From Streptomyces sp. cg36 (GTDB lineage: Bacteria > Actinomycetota > Actinomycetes > Streptomycetales > Streptomycetaceae), in contig NZ_CP163520.1 in the NCBI RefSeq assembly GCF_041080675.1, positions 7,283,501 through 7,347,500 on the forward strand: a DNA stretch of 64,000 nt, written 5' to 3'. Positions 16,831 through 25,079 of this stretch are shown one piece after another. Below the pieces are notes generated by a model. That model had not been told where the DNA came from. It made no database searches and saw only the letters and a list, made by a program, of their open reading frames with translations. How positions within the stretch are numbered: position 1 is the stretch's first letter; the number at the start of each line of letters is the position of its first letter. The position numbers and the translations under genes were made by a program.

Positions 16831-19056
16831 ATGACGATTCCGCCGTTCCCCACCCCGCCCGGCCCCCGCCGCCCCCGCCGAAGAGCCGTCTCCCTGGCGG
16901 CCGTCGGCGCCCTGGCCGCCTCCCTGACCACCCTGCTGGGCGCCGCCCCCCGCGCCCAGGCGGCCCCCCTGCCCGCCGGATGGGCCACCGTGACGGCCCT
17001 GCACAGCGGCAAGTGCGTGGACGCGGCAGCCGCGGGCACCGCCGACGGCACCGCCGTCCAGCAGTACGGATGCAACGGGACCGCCGCCCAGCAGTGGCGG
17101 TTCCAGACAACCTCCGACGGCTACGCGCAGATCGGCAACCGCAACGCCGCCGACCGGGTGTGGGACGTCACCGACGTCTCGGCCGCCGACGGCGCGCCCG
17201 TCCAGCTCTGGTCCTACGGCGGCGGCGCCAACCAGCAGTGGAAGCCCGTCGAGGAGCCGGGCGGCACCTATCACTTCGTCAACCGCAACAGCGGCAAGTG
17301 CCTCGACGTGCCCGGCGCCTCCACCGCCGACGGGGCGCGCGTCCAGCAGTACGCCTGCAACGGCAGCGCCGCCCAGTCCTTCCGCGTCGACCCGGCGGAC
17401 GGTCCGCCGCCGAGCGGGGACGCCCCCGACCTCGGCCCGAACGTGTCGGTCTTCGACCCGTCGATGTCCTCGGCCGCCATCCAGAGCCGGCTCGACCAGG
17501 TCTTCGGCCAGCAGGAGACCAACCAGTTCGGCCCCCAGCGCCACGCCCTGCTCTTCAAGCCGGGCAGCTACCGCGTCGACGCCAACGTCGGCTTTTACAC
17601 CCAGGTCGCCGGGCTGGGTCTGTCGCCGGACGCGGTGACCATCAACGGCGCCGTGCACGCCGAGGCCGACTGGTTCCAGGGCAACGCCACCCAGAACTTC
17701 TGGCGTTCCGCTGAGAACCTCTCCGTCACCCCGAACGGCGGCGCCGACCGCTGGGCCGTCTCGCAGGCCGCCCCTTACCGCCGCATGCACGTGCGCGGCG
17801 ACCTCCAGCTCGACGACGGCGGCTGGTCCAGCGGCGGCTTCATGGCCGACTCCAAGATCGACGGTCAGGTGCGCTCCGGCTCCCAGCAGCAGTGGCTCTC
17901 CCGCGACAGCCAGTGGGGCAGCTGGAGCGGCGCGAACTGGAACATGGTCTTCGTCGGCGACACCAACGCCCCGGCCAACACCTTCCCCGACCCGCCCTAC
18001 ACCACGGTCGCGCAGAGCCCGGTGACGCGCGAGAAGCCGTTCCTGTACGTGGACGGGGCGGGCGCGTACCAGGTGTTCGTCCCCGCGCTGCGCACCGCGG
18101 GGACCGGCACGACGTGGGCGAACGGGACGCCCGCCGGAACCTCGCTGCCGATCGGCCGCTTCTTCGTCGTCAAGCCCGGCGCCACGGCGGCCGACATCAA
18201 CGCGGCGCTGGCCCAGGGCAAGGACCTGCTGTTCACGCCCGGCGTCTACCACCTGAACCAGACCCTCCAGGTCACCCGCCCGGACACCGTGGTGCTCGGC
18301 CTGGGCCTGGCCACGCTGGTCCCGGACAACGGGATCACCGCACTGGACGTCGCCGACGTCGACGGAGTGAAGGTCGCCGGGCTGCTCATCGACGCGGGAC
18401 CGGTCAACTCCGCGCTCCTGATGCGGGTCGGGGCCCCCGGAGCGGGCGCCCGGCACACCGCCGACCCGATCTCGCTGCACGACGTCTTCTTCCGCGTCGG
18501 CGGCGCGGGCGTCGGCCGGGCCACCCAGAGCCTGGTGATCAACAGCTCGGACGTCATCGGCGACCACATGTGGCTGTGGCGCGCCGACCACGGCAGCGGA
18601 GTCGGCTGGAACAGCAACACGGCCGCCAACGGGCTGGTCGTCAACGGCGCCGACGTGACGGTGTACGGGCTGTTCGTCGAGCACTACCAGCAGCACCAGG
18701 TGATCTGGAACGGCGACGGCGGGCGCACCTACTTCTTCCAGAACGAGATGCCGTACGACCCGCCGGACCAGGGCGCCTGGCAGAACGGTCCGACCCGGGG
18801 CTACGACGCGTACAAGGTCGCGGACCCGGTGACCCGCCACGAGGCGTGGGGGCTCGGCAGCTACTGCTACTTCAGCGCCAACCCGTCGGTGGTCGCCGAG
18901 CACGCCTTCGAGGCACCGGCCGCACCCGGCGTGCGCTTCCACGACATGGTCACGGTCTCGCTGGGCGGCAAGGGCACGATCAACCACGTCATCAACGGCC
19001 GCGGCGGCACCGCGGGTCCCGCCACCAACGTGGTGGACCTGGTCTCCGGTCCCTAG
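16831..19056 (+). CDS. Secreted ricin-B lectin (CBM13) plus beta-helix protein
   Basis: 741 aa; the ATG follows GAAAGGGTGAG. Signal peptide about 1-44 (A-Q-A). A ricin-type beta-trefoil spans about 50-190, with two copies of S-G-K-C-x-D-x-x ... D-G-x-x-V-Q-Q-Y-x-C-N-G and Q-Q-W. Residues 200-741 form a long repetitive beta-helix-like domain (L-L-F-K-P-G-S-Y-R-V-D, F-T-P-G-V-Y-H-L, D-V-D-G-V-K-V-A-G-L, F-F-Q-N-E-M-P-Y-D-P-P). Homologues are often mislabelled adenylyl cyclase or coagulation factor 5/8 protein, with no biochemical basis here. Likely role: binding or cleaving an extracellular polysaccharide. The dre-like site upstream suggests GlcNAc/DasR control. Confidence 0.8.
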   Translation: MTIPPFPTPPGPRRPRRRAVSLAAVGALAASLTTLLGAAPRAQAAPLPAGWATVTALHSGKCVDAAAAGTADGTAVQQYGCNGTAAQQWRFQTTSDGYAQIGNRNAADRVWDVTDVSAADGAPVQLWSYGGGANQQWKPVEEPGGTYHFVNRNSGKCLDVPGASTADGARVQQYACNGSAAQSFRVDPADGPPPSGDAPDLGPNVSVFDPSMSSAAIQSRLDQVFGQQETNQFGPQRHALLFKPGSYRVDANVGFYTQVAGLGLSPDAVTINGAVHAEADWFQGNATQNFWRSAENLSVTPNGGADRWAVSQAAPYRRMHVRGDLQLDDGGWSSGGFMADSKIDGQVRSGSQQQWLSRDSQWGSWSGANWNMVFVGDTNAPANTFPDPPYTTVAQSPVTREKPFLYVDGAGAYQVFVPALRTAGTGTTWANGTPAGTSLPIGRFFVVKPGATAADINAALAQGKDLLFTPGVYHLNQTLQVTRPDTVVLGLGLATLVPDNGITALDVADVDGVKVAGLLIDAGPVNSALLMRVGAPGAGARHTADPISLHDVFFRVGGAGVGRATQSLVINSSDVIGDHMWLWRADHGSGVGWNSNTAANGLVVNGADVTVYGLFVEHYQQHQVIWNGDGGRTYFFQNEMPYDPPDQGAWQNGPTRGYDAYKVADPVTRHEAWGLGSYCYFSANPSVVAEHAFEAPAAPGVRFHDMVTVSLGGKGTINHVINGRGGTAGPATNVVDLVSGP

Positions 19057-19074
19057 GCGGACGGCGGACGGCGG

Positions 19075-19118
19075 ACGGCGGTGCGCCCGGGCCCGGCCGC
19101 AGCCCGGCGCACCGCCGT
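19075..19118 (+). terminator. Hairpin after the lectin/beta-helix gene
   Basis: ACGGCGGTGCGCC pairs with GGCGCACCGCCGT around an 18-nt loop. A short CGGACGG direct repeat precedes it. Confidence 0.65.
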
Positions 19119-19273
19119 ACGACACGTCAACCACCGCGCTCCGGCCAGCACTTGGCCGAAACCTCCCGAACCGCCGTGTGACGTGCGGCGGGTGGCGTGC
19201 GCGAACGGCCGGGCGGTGCGGGGCGGCGGGGAATTCCCGTCGCCCCCTGGTGGGCACGGGCTACGCTCGTCGA

Positions 19274-20305
19274 GTGACCGGGGGAGTTGAAACGATCGTC
19301 CGTACCCTGCTGGCCGAGGCGTCCGACACGGTGACCGTGCCCGATTTCGGCCGGGCGCTCTCCGACGAAGTGCGCCGGATCGTCCCGCACGACGGGTACT
19401 TGCTGGCCGGTCTCGATCCGCTGGGCCGGGCCAGCTGTCTGTTCACCAAGGAGCAGGGGTACGGCGAGGCGTCCGCGCGCCGGAGACCGGCCGAGGACGT
19501 ACGGGGCGCCGAACCGCGCCCGTTCGGCCGCCGCCGCACCGGGCCCGCCCAGGTCGACGTGGTCGGCCTCGGCGCCGCCCGCCACCGCCACCGCGTACGG
19601 CTGCCCAACGTGACGGTCCCCGAGGGGTCCGGCGGCGAGCTGCGGATCGCGCTCACCGACGGCCGCACCTCGTGGGGCGGCCTGATCCTGGTCCGCGACC
19701 CGGACCGGGGCCCGTTCTCGGCCGCCGAGGCGGCGCACGCCGAGTCCCTGGCGCAGCCGCTCGCCGCCGCGCTGAGACGGTTCGTCGCCGGGACGCCGCT
19801 GCGGCCCTCGCGGCACAGCCCGACGCCCGGGGTCGCCCTCGTCGGGGCCGACGACAGGGTGACGGCGGCCACGCCCTCGGCACACGAGTGGATGCGGCTG
19901 CTGGCGCCCCTGGGCACCTCGGCCGACGAGCGGGACCTGACCGCCGCCGTCTGGAACATCGCCCATCTGGCCCGGCGCTCGGGCGGGCAGGCGCTGAGCC
20001 GGGTGCCCACCCGGGACGGCTGGGTCGCGCTCGACGGCCAGCTGCTCGAAGGCCCCGAGGCGGGCGCGGTGGCCGTCACGATCCAGCCGGCCCCGGGCCG
20101 TCTGCTCCTGCCGGCCGTCTCCGTCTGGTACGGGATCACCAGCCGGGAGCGGACCGTGATGCAGGAGGTGCTCCAGGGGCTGCCGACCAAGCACATCGCC
20201 CGCCGCCTCGCGCTCTCCCCGCACACGGTCAACGACCACCTCAAGGCGATCTACCGCAAGACCGGTGTGAACAGCAGGGAAGAACTCCTCACCGGGCTGG
20301 CCTGA
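19274..20305 (+). CDS. LuxR family transcriptional regulator
   Basis: 343 aa. The C-terminal LuxR HTH (about 280-340) reads I-T-S-R-E-R-T-V-M-Q-E-V-L-Q-G-L, then H-I-A-R-R-L-A-L-S-P-H-T-V-N-D-H-L-K-A-I-Y-R-K-T-G-V-N-S-R. The N-terminal 200 residues resemble a GAF-like sensor (W-G-G-L-I-L-V-R-D-P, F-S-A-A-E-A). Start chosen at GTG 19274, with TACGCT at 19262-19267 and no ribosome-binding site, indicating leaderless transcription. The palindrome GGGAATTCCC (19229-19238) lies upstream. The ligand is unknown. Confidence 0.85.
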   Translation: MTGGVETIVRTLLAEASDTVTVPDFGRALSDEVRRIVPHDGYLLAGLDPLGRASCLFTKEQGYGEASARRRPAEDVRGAEPRPFGRRRTGPAQVDVVGLGAARHRHRVRLPNVTVPEGSGGELRIALTDGRTSWGGLILVRDPDRGPFSAAEAAHAESLAQPLAAALRRFVAGTPLRPSRHSPTPGVALVGADDRVTAATPSAHEWMRLLAPLGTSADERDLTAAVWNIAHLARRSGGQALSRVPTRDGWVALDGQLLEGPEAGAVAVTIQPAPGRLLLPAVSVWYGITSRERTVMQEVLQGLPTKHIARRLALSPHTVNDHLKAIYRKTGVNSREELLTGLA

Positions 20306-20314
20306 CGGGTCCTC

Positions 20315-20340
20315 CCGGGCCCGAGACCCGCCGGGCCCGG
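20315..20340. terminator. Hairpin between convergent LuxR and SDR genes
   Basis: CCGGGCCCG pairs with CGGGCCCGG around an 8-nt loop. Confidence 0.55.
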
Positions 20341-20377
20341 CCCACGGCCTGCCCGACTACCGTTCCGTTGCGGCCCC

Positions 20378-21196
20378 TCAGCCGTCGGCCGCGCGGCGCT
20401 CGACGTGGAACCCGAACGGCACGGTCCCGGGATCCAGGGCCGTCACCCCGCCGTCGACCGTGAGCACCGACCCGTTGACGAAGGACGCCGCCGGGGACAG
20501 CAGCCAGGCGATGGCCTCCGCGACCTCGCCCGGCTCGCCCGGCCGGCCCGCGGGCAGCAGCCGGGTGGCCGTCTCGTAGGCCGCGTCCACGCCGCCGTCC
20601 CCCAGTCCCGCCTCCTCAGCGAAGCGGGCCATCCGCCGGTCGGCCATTTCCGTACGCACCCAGCTGGGGCAGACCGTGTTGGCGCGCAGCCCGCGCGGCC
20701 CGTAGTCGACGGCGAGCGAACGGCACAGCTGGAGCAGGGCCGCCTTGGACGTGGCGTAGGCGGCGTTGCCCACGCCGCTCAGCAACGCCGAGACCGAGGC
20801 GACCGCGACGACCGCGCCGCGCGCTTTCAGCAGATGCGGCAGCGCACTGCGCAGCAGCAGGAACGGACCGGTCAGATTGGTCCGCATGACCAGCTCCCAG
20901 TCCTCCGGCGAGGTGTCGCCGACGGCTCCGCTGCGCCCGGTCCCGGCGTTGAGCACCAGGCCGTCGATCCGTCCGTACGCCGTCACCGCCGCGTCCACCA
21001 GCCCCTGGACCGCGGCCGGGTCGCCGATGTCGGCCGGGTGGGCCAGGGCGCCCGTCTCCTCGGCGACGCGCTCCAGCGGCTCGGGGCGGCGGCCGGAGAC
21101 CACCACCGCGTGACCGGCGGCGCTCAGCAGCCGCGCGGTGGCCGCGCCGATGCCCGTACCGCCACCGGTGACGATGACAACCCGCCGCTCAGCCAT
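20378..21196 (-). CDS. Short-chain dehydrogenase/reductase (SDR)
   Basis: 272 aa classical SDR. The cofactor loop is T-G-G-G-T-G-I-G near the N-terminus, the L-N-A-G motif lies near residue 85, and the catalytic set is Ser in A-S-V-S-A-L-L-S-G plus Y-A-T-S-K (Tyr about 147, Lys about 151). P-S-W-V-R-T-E-M and the C-terminal V-N-G-S-V-L-T-V-D-G-G are also typical. It should reduce or oxidise a small carbonyl or alcohol substrate with NAD(P)(H). No pathway partner is adjacent. Confidence 0.9.
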   Translation of the reverse strand: MAERRVVIVTGGGTGIGAATARLLSAAGHAVVVSGRRPEPLERVAEETGALAHPADIGDPAAVQGLVDAAVTAYGRIDGLVLNAGTGRSGAVGDTSPEDWELVMRTNLTGPFLLLRSALPHLLKARGAVVAVASVSALLSGVGNAAYATSKAALLQLCRSLAVDYGPRGLRANTVCPSWVRTEMADRRMARFAEEAGLGDGGVDAAYETATRLLPAGRPGEPGEVAEAIAWLLSPAASFVNGSVLTVDGGVTALDPGTVPFGFHVERRAADG

Positions 21197-21315
21197 ACCC
21201 GTTCAGCCTCCGAAGCCGTGTGCGGACCCCGGACCGGGCCCCGATTCGATCATAGGCCGCAACGGGCAACGGCTCCACGAGTGGCGGCCGTTGCTGTGGA
21301 TGGTGACGAGGAGTC

Positions 21316-21344
21316 TTGACGCGGCGCCGCGAGTCGCCTACTCA
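21316..21344 (+). promoter_or_regulatory. Sigma-70-type promoter of the chitinase gene
   Basis: TTGACG (21316-21321), 17 bp, TACTCA (21339-21344). Transcription would start near 21351, just before the dre-like operator. Confidence 0.5.
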
Positions 21345-21359
21345 CATACCGAGCCGCTT

Positions 21360-21371
21360 TGGTCCAGACCT
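21360..21371. promoter_or_regulatory. DasR-type operator / chitinase promoter repeat
   Basis: TGGTCCAGACCT is identical to the 12-bp element described in Streptomyces chitinase promoters and contains the dre core. Here it occurs once, between the promoter and the ribosome-binding site, where bound DasR could block transcription. Confidence 0.7.
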
Positions 21372-21386
21372 TTTCGGGAGCCCGGT

Positions 21387-22946
21387 ATGCGAAGATCCCT
21401 CACGCTCCTCCTCGCCCTGTTCGCCACCCTCGCGCTGTTCGTCACCGCACCCCCGGCGGGCGCGGCGGGTGGCGTCTTGGCCGTGTTCGCCAAGACGTCG
21501 GACTGGGGCACCGGCTATCAGGCGGGGTACACCGTCACCAACAACTCCAGCGCGGGCGTCAACGGCTGGACCGTGGGCTTCGACCTGCCGTCCGGTTCCA
21601 CCGTCGGCAGCTACTGGGACGCACTGCTCAAGCGCGACGGCGACCACTACTCCTTCAGCAGCCGCGACTACAACGGATCCGTGGCCCCGGGCGCCAGCGC
21701 GGGCTTCGGCTTCCTGGTCTCGGGCGGCGGCCTCCCCGCCAACTGCACCCTCAACGGCGCCTCCTGCGACTCCGGCAGCGGCGGCCCGGCCCCCTCGGTG
21801 CCGGCCGGCGTCACCGTCGGCTCGCCCACCGGCTCCTCCCTCACCGTCCGCTGGACCGCCTCCACCGGCGGCTCCGGGGCGGTGTCGTACGAGGTCTCGC
21901 AGGGCGGCGCGGCCCCGGTCGCCGCGAGCGGCACCTCGTACACCGCGACCGGTCTCCAGCCCGACACCACCTACAGCTTCCGGGTGCGGGCCAAGGACGC
22001 GGCGGGCAACACCTCCGCGTACGGCGACGCGGTCAGCGGCACCACCTCCGGCTCCGGCGGTCCGGCGCCCGGCGCCGTGCGCACCGCGCCCTACGTCGAC
22101 ATGGGCGCCTGGCCCACCCCGAGCCTGGCGGCGGCCTCCTCGGCGAGCGGGCTGAACAGCTTCACCCTGGCGTTCATCACCGCCTCCAACTGCAAGGCGA
22201 TGTGGTTCAACGCCTATGACCCGCGCACCGGCTGGGCCAAGGACCAGATCGACGCGGTGCGGGCGGCGGGCGGCGACGTGAAGGTGTCGTTCGGCGGCGC
22301 CAGCGGCGTGGAGCTGGCCCAGGCGTGCACGGACGTCAACGCGCTGTACACCGAGTACGCGGCGGTCGTCGACGCGTACCACCTCACCTACGCGGACTTC
22401 GACATCGAGGGCTCGGCGGTGGCGGAGCCCGCCTCCGTCGCCCGCCGCTCCCAGGCGCTCGCCCGGCTCCAGCAGACCCACCCGGGCCTGCGGATCTCGC
22501 TGACCCTGCCGGTCCTGCCGGAGGGGCTGACCTCCGACGGGCTCAACGTGGTGAAGTCGGCCCGGGACGCGGGCGTCGACCTCGACGTGGTCAATGTGAT
22601 GGCGATGGACTACTACCGCGACACGGACTACGGCGCCGCCGCCGTGCAGGCCGCGCAGAGCACCCAGGCGCAGCTGAAGACGCTCTACCCGGCGAAGACC
22701 GACGCCCAGCTGTGGGCGATGGTGGGCGTGACGCCGATGCTCGGGCAGAACGACGACGGCCGGATCTACAACCAGGCCGCCGCCCGGCAGCTGGTCTCCT
22801 TCGCGCAGAGCCACCACCTGGGCGAACTGGCCTTCTGGGAGCAGACCCGGGACGCCAACGCCTGCACCGGCCCGCTCTACAAATGCACCAACATCAGCCA
22901 GCAGCCCTACGAGTTCTCCAAGATCTTCGCGACCTACACCGGCTGA
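21387..22946 (+). CDS. Secreted chitinase: CBM2 - Fn3 - GH18
   Basis: 519 aa with a signal peptide of about 27 residues (A-G-A-A). A CBM2 spans about 28-125 (Y-T-V-T-N-N-S-S, then N-G-W-T-V-G-F-D-L-P). A fibronectin type III domain spans about 135-225 (S-L-T-V-R-W-T-A-S-T-G-G, S-Y-T-A-T-G-L-Q-P-D-T-T-Y-S-F-R-V-R-A). A GH18 catalytic domain spans about 230-519, with the D-x-D-x-E motif in A-D-F-D-I-E-G and the acid Glu near residue 341. It degrades chitin extracellularly to chito-oligosaccharides. The ATG follows GGGAG. The dre operator upstream links it to GlcNAc induction. Confidence 0.93.
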   Translation: MRRSLTLLLALFATLALFVTAPPAGAAGGVLAVFAKTSDWGTGYQAGYTVTNNSSAGVNGWTVGFDLPSGSTVGSYWDALLKRDGDHYSFSSRDYNGSVAPGASAGFGFLVSGGGLPANCTLNGASCDSGSGGPAPSVPAGVTVGSPTGSSLTVRWTASTGGSGAVSYEVSQGGAAPVAASGTSYTATGLQPDTTYSFRVRAKDAAGNTSAYGDAVSGTTSGSGGPAPGAVRTAPYVDMGAWPTPSLAAASSASGLNSFTLAFITASNCKAMWFNAYDPRTGWAKDQIDAVRAAGGDVKVSFGGASGVELAQACTDVNALYTEYAAVVDAYHLTYADFDIEGSAVAEPASVARRSQALARLQQTHPGLRISLTLPVLPEGLTSDGLNVVKSARDAGVDLDVVNVMAMDYYRDTDYGAAAVQAAQSTQAQLKTLYPAKTDAQLWAMVGVTPMLGQNDDGRIYNQAAARQLVSFAQSHHLGELAFWEQTRDANACTGPLYKCTNISQQPYEFSKIFATYTG

Positions 22947-22955
22947 TCCGCGCCC

Positions 22956-23579
22956 TCAGACGCGGAATTCCGGCGGGAAACCGGTCCAGCGCAGCTCGTC
23001 GGGCAGGTGCCCCATGTCGTTGAAGAACACCACCGAGGCCGGCCGGTCCGGGGCGTAACGGATCACGGTCAGCGCGGCGTTGGCGTGGTTCAGCCCCTGC
23101 CAGCGCCACTGCGGCCCGTCGAGCGCGGCCCGCACCAGATGGCCGATGAGGAAGTTGTGGGTGACGACCAGCTCGTGACGGGGCTGGTCGCCATCGACGG
23201 GCCGGGCGAAGCGGGCCAGCGCGGCCGGTGCCAGCTCACGGCCGCGCTCGCTCATCTCCGGCGGGAACCGCGCCAGCCGGTCGAGCATCGAGTCGGCCCA
23301 CTGCGGCGGCAGTTCCTCCTTGCGCGGTACGTAGGGGATGTAGTCCCCGGCGAGCTCCGAGGACTCCAGCGGGACCCCGTCGAGCTCGCCGTGGAGGAGC
23401 CGCGCGGTCTCCGCCGCGCGCGCCAGCGGGCTGTGGATCACCGCCGACAGCGGGGCGGTGCGCAGCCGCCGGCCGAGCAGCACGGCCTGGCGGCGGCCGT
23501 TCTCGGACAGTCCGCTCTCGTCGGGCAGCGCCTCGCCGTGCCGGGCGAGGTAGAGGTGGCGGGTTGCCGTCGCGGCCAT
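22956..23579 (-). CDS. Histidine phosphatase (phosphoglycerate mutase-like)
   Basis: 207 aa. The catalytic A-R-H-G-E-A motif sits at residues about 13-18, the S-P-L-A-R-A-A-E-T-A region supplies the second Arg, and the distal His is in V-V-T-H-N-F-L-I-G-H. Members act as phosphomonoesterases on varied metabolites. I selected the ATG at 23579, where homology begins; the open frame extends upstream. It is convergent with the chitinase, with 9 bp between stops. Confidence 0.88.
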   Translation of the reverse strand: MAATATRHLYLARHGEALPDESGLSENGRRQAVLLGRRLRTAPLSAVIHSPLARAAETARLLHGELDGVPLESSELAGDYIPYVPRKEELPPQWADSMLDRLARFPPEMSERGRELAPAALARFARPVDGDQPRHELVVTHNFLIGHLVRAALDGPQWRWQGLNHANAALTVIRYAPDRPASVVFFNDMGHLPDELRWTGFPPEFRV

Positions 23580-23728
23580 GGGTGCGGTCCTCCGGGAATG
23601 TGCCGTGGTGCGCGGTGCGATCTTGCGCGTGCTGGTGTCCGGAGGGACGCGGACGCCGGGCGCGCGGTTCCGCTTGCGGGTGCGGGAGACCGGCCGATGC
23701 CCCGGCGGACCGGCTGCGCACCGCGCCG

Positions 23729-23749
23729 CCGGTCCGCTCAGCGGACCGG
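23729..23749. repeat. Palindrome CCGGTCCGCT-C-AGCGGACCGG
   Basis: Perfect 10-bp arms around one base. It lies 150 bp upstream of the histidine phosphatase start and could be an operator or a processing hairpin. Confidence 0.5.
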
Positions 23750-23771
23750 AACCGGGCAGGCATAACAGCGG

Positions 23772-23840
23772 TTTCGGTCCGGTTTCCTGTTGCCACCCGC
23801 CACCCCCGTGGGCGGGTGGCAACAGGGAATCGGACCGGAA
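23772..23840. repeat. Long inverted repeat, 30-bp arms
   Basis: Arms 23772-23801 and 23811-23840 match at 27 of 30 positions around a 9-nt loop; the inner 16 bp are perfect. It could be a non-coding hairpin, a terminator for a short upstream transcript, or a MITE-like remnant. No flanking target duplication is obvious. Confidence 0.7.
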
Positions 23841-23919
23841 CGCGCTGGTCCGGAGGGGTGGGCCGGGTCACCGTGCGCGGGACCGCGGGCCATACGCATA
23901 TGCACATGGCAAGGTTCGA

Positions 23920-23936
23920 TGGCTGATATTCAGCCA
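23920..23936. promoter_or_regulatory. Operator-like inverted repeat upstream of AraC-type gene
   Basis: TGGCTGA-TAT-TCAGCCA is perfect, sits in a locally A+T-richer patch and lies about 140 bp before the regulator start. It is a candidate autoregulatory site. Confidence 0.4.
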
Positions 23937-24076
23937 GCCGCCCTGTCCGGTCCTGGCCTTGACCACCTCTGCCGACACAGACTGCCCCGAGGCCGACCGC
24001 TGGTCTTGTACGAAGGCGCACTGCCTCGCCGGATTCCGGTCGGCGGAACACGCGCATGGTGAGGAGAGGGTTGCAG

Positions 24077-24988
24077 GTGGAGGCCAAAGCATCCTTGATT
24101 GCCGAAGACCGAGAGGAGGCGGACCGAAGGGAGGAGGACCGGGGGGAGAGCGTGGAACGTCCGGCACCGGACTGGCTGCGGGGCCGGGTGGTGAAGTACC
24201 GGGGGAGGCGCACACCGGGAGGGATGCCCGCGCGGCTCACCCTGCCCGCCACCACGGTGACGCTCATCGTCGGCTGGGGCGACCCCCTGCACCTGTTCGG
24301 CCCGGACGGGGGCGGCTCGGGGGGCGGTACCTGGTACTCGCTCGTCGGAGGGCTGCGCACCTCGCCCGTGCTCGGCGGCTACCAGGGCTCCGGGCAGGCC
24401 GTCGAGGTCGATTTCACGCCGCTGGGCGCCTATATGTTCCTGGGCATATCGATGCACGAACTGGCCAACGAGACGGTGCACCCGGACGAACTGCTCGGAA
24501 AGAGGTGGACGGCGCGGCTGACCGAACGGCTGGCGGCGGCGCCCGACTGGGAGGCCCGCTGGGCGATGGTCGACGAGGCCCTGGCGAGCCGCCTGCTCGA
24601 CGGGCCGCACGTCTCGCCCGTGGTGGCCGAGGCGTGGCAGGTGCTGAGCGAGCGCCACGGCGGGATGAGCCTGGGCGAACTGGCCGGTGCCACCGGCCGG
24701 GGCGGGCGCAGGCTCCAGGTGCTCTTCCGGGAGCAGATCGGGCTGCCGATCCAGTCCGTGGCCCGGATCCTGCGGTTCCAGCGGGCGCTGACGCTGCCGC
24801 ACGGCTCGCACGCCTCGCTGGCCGAACTCGCCGCCGCCTGCGGCTACTACGACCAGGCGCATCTGAACCGCGACTTCAAGGCGCTGGCCGGACTGACCCC
24901 GGCGCAGCTGTGCGGGCTCGCCAGCCATGCCGCGCTGGACGGCACCGCCGCCGTCGAAGGGGGCCGCACGAGCGTGTTCAACCGCTGA
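24077..24988 (+). CDS. AraC family transcriptional regulator
   Basis: 303 aa from GTG 24077, preceded by GAGGAGAGG; an ATG at 24056 in frame lacks a ribosome-binding site. The N-terminal sensing region (about 45-150) has P-A-T-T-V-T-L-I-V-G-W-G and a W-Y-S-L-V-G-G-L segment, as in AraC proteins with a cupin-like domain. The C-terminal HTH pair (about 185-285) ends with A-L-T-L-P, then A-E-L-A-A-A-C-G-Y-Y-D-Q-A-H-L-N-R-D-F-K, then A-G-L-T-P. The target genes are unknown; it stands alone, with an operator-like repeat upstream. Confidence 0.88.
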   Translation: MEAKASLIAEDREEADRREEDRGESVERPAPDWLRGRVVKYRGRRTPGGMPARLTLPATTVTLIVGWGDPLHLFGPDGGGSGGGTWYSLVGGLRTSPVLGGYQGSGQAVEVDFTPLGAYMFLGISMHELANETVHPDELLGKRWTARLTERLAAAPDWEARWAMVDEALASRLLDGPHVSPVVAEAWQVLSERHGGMSLGELAGATGRGGRRLQVLFREQIGLPIQSVARILRFQRALTLPHGSHASLAELAAACGYYDQAHLNRDFKALAGLTPAQLCGLASHAALDGTAAVEGGRTSVFNR

Positions 24989-25003
24989 TCGTCCGTGTCC
25001 GCC

Positions 25004-25035
25004 GAGGGGCGCCGCCGCATGGGGCGGCGCCCCTC
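25004..25035. terminator. Bidirectional hairpin terminator
   Basis: GAGGGGCGCCGCC pairs perfectly with GGCGGCGCCCCTC around a 6-nt loop, between the convergent AraC and lipoprotein genes. Confidence 0.8.
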
Positions 25036-25079
25036 CCGTACGTCCCTGCCGTCACCGCTCTCCCGAACGCCCGTCGCGG

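Larger units (their letters stand above)
23580..24076. other. Intergenic region with long hairpin and operator-like repeats
   Basis: 497 bp with no supported gene. It carries a 21-bp palindrome (23729-23749), a 69-bp hairpin-forming repeat (23772-23840) and TGGCTGA-TAT-TCAGCCA (23920-23936). Confidence 0.6.

Noticed and set aside
16831..19056. Adenylyl cyclase or coagulation factor 5/8 annotation
   Set aside because: Homologues carry these labels, but no cyclase motif or discoidin domain is visible. The protein is a secreted lectin plus beta-helix.
16663..19257. 864-codon minus-strand open frame
   Set aside because: It is antisense to the lectin/beta-helix gene and consists of low-complexity Val/Arg/Gly-rich sequence.
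23772..23840. Insertion-sequence end
   Set aside because: No transposase frame and no obvious target duplication are nearby. It is kept only as an inverted repeat.
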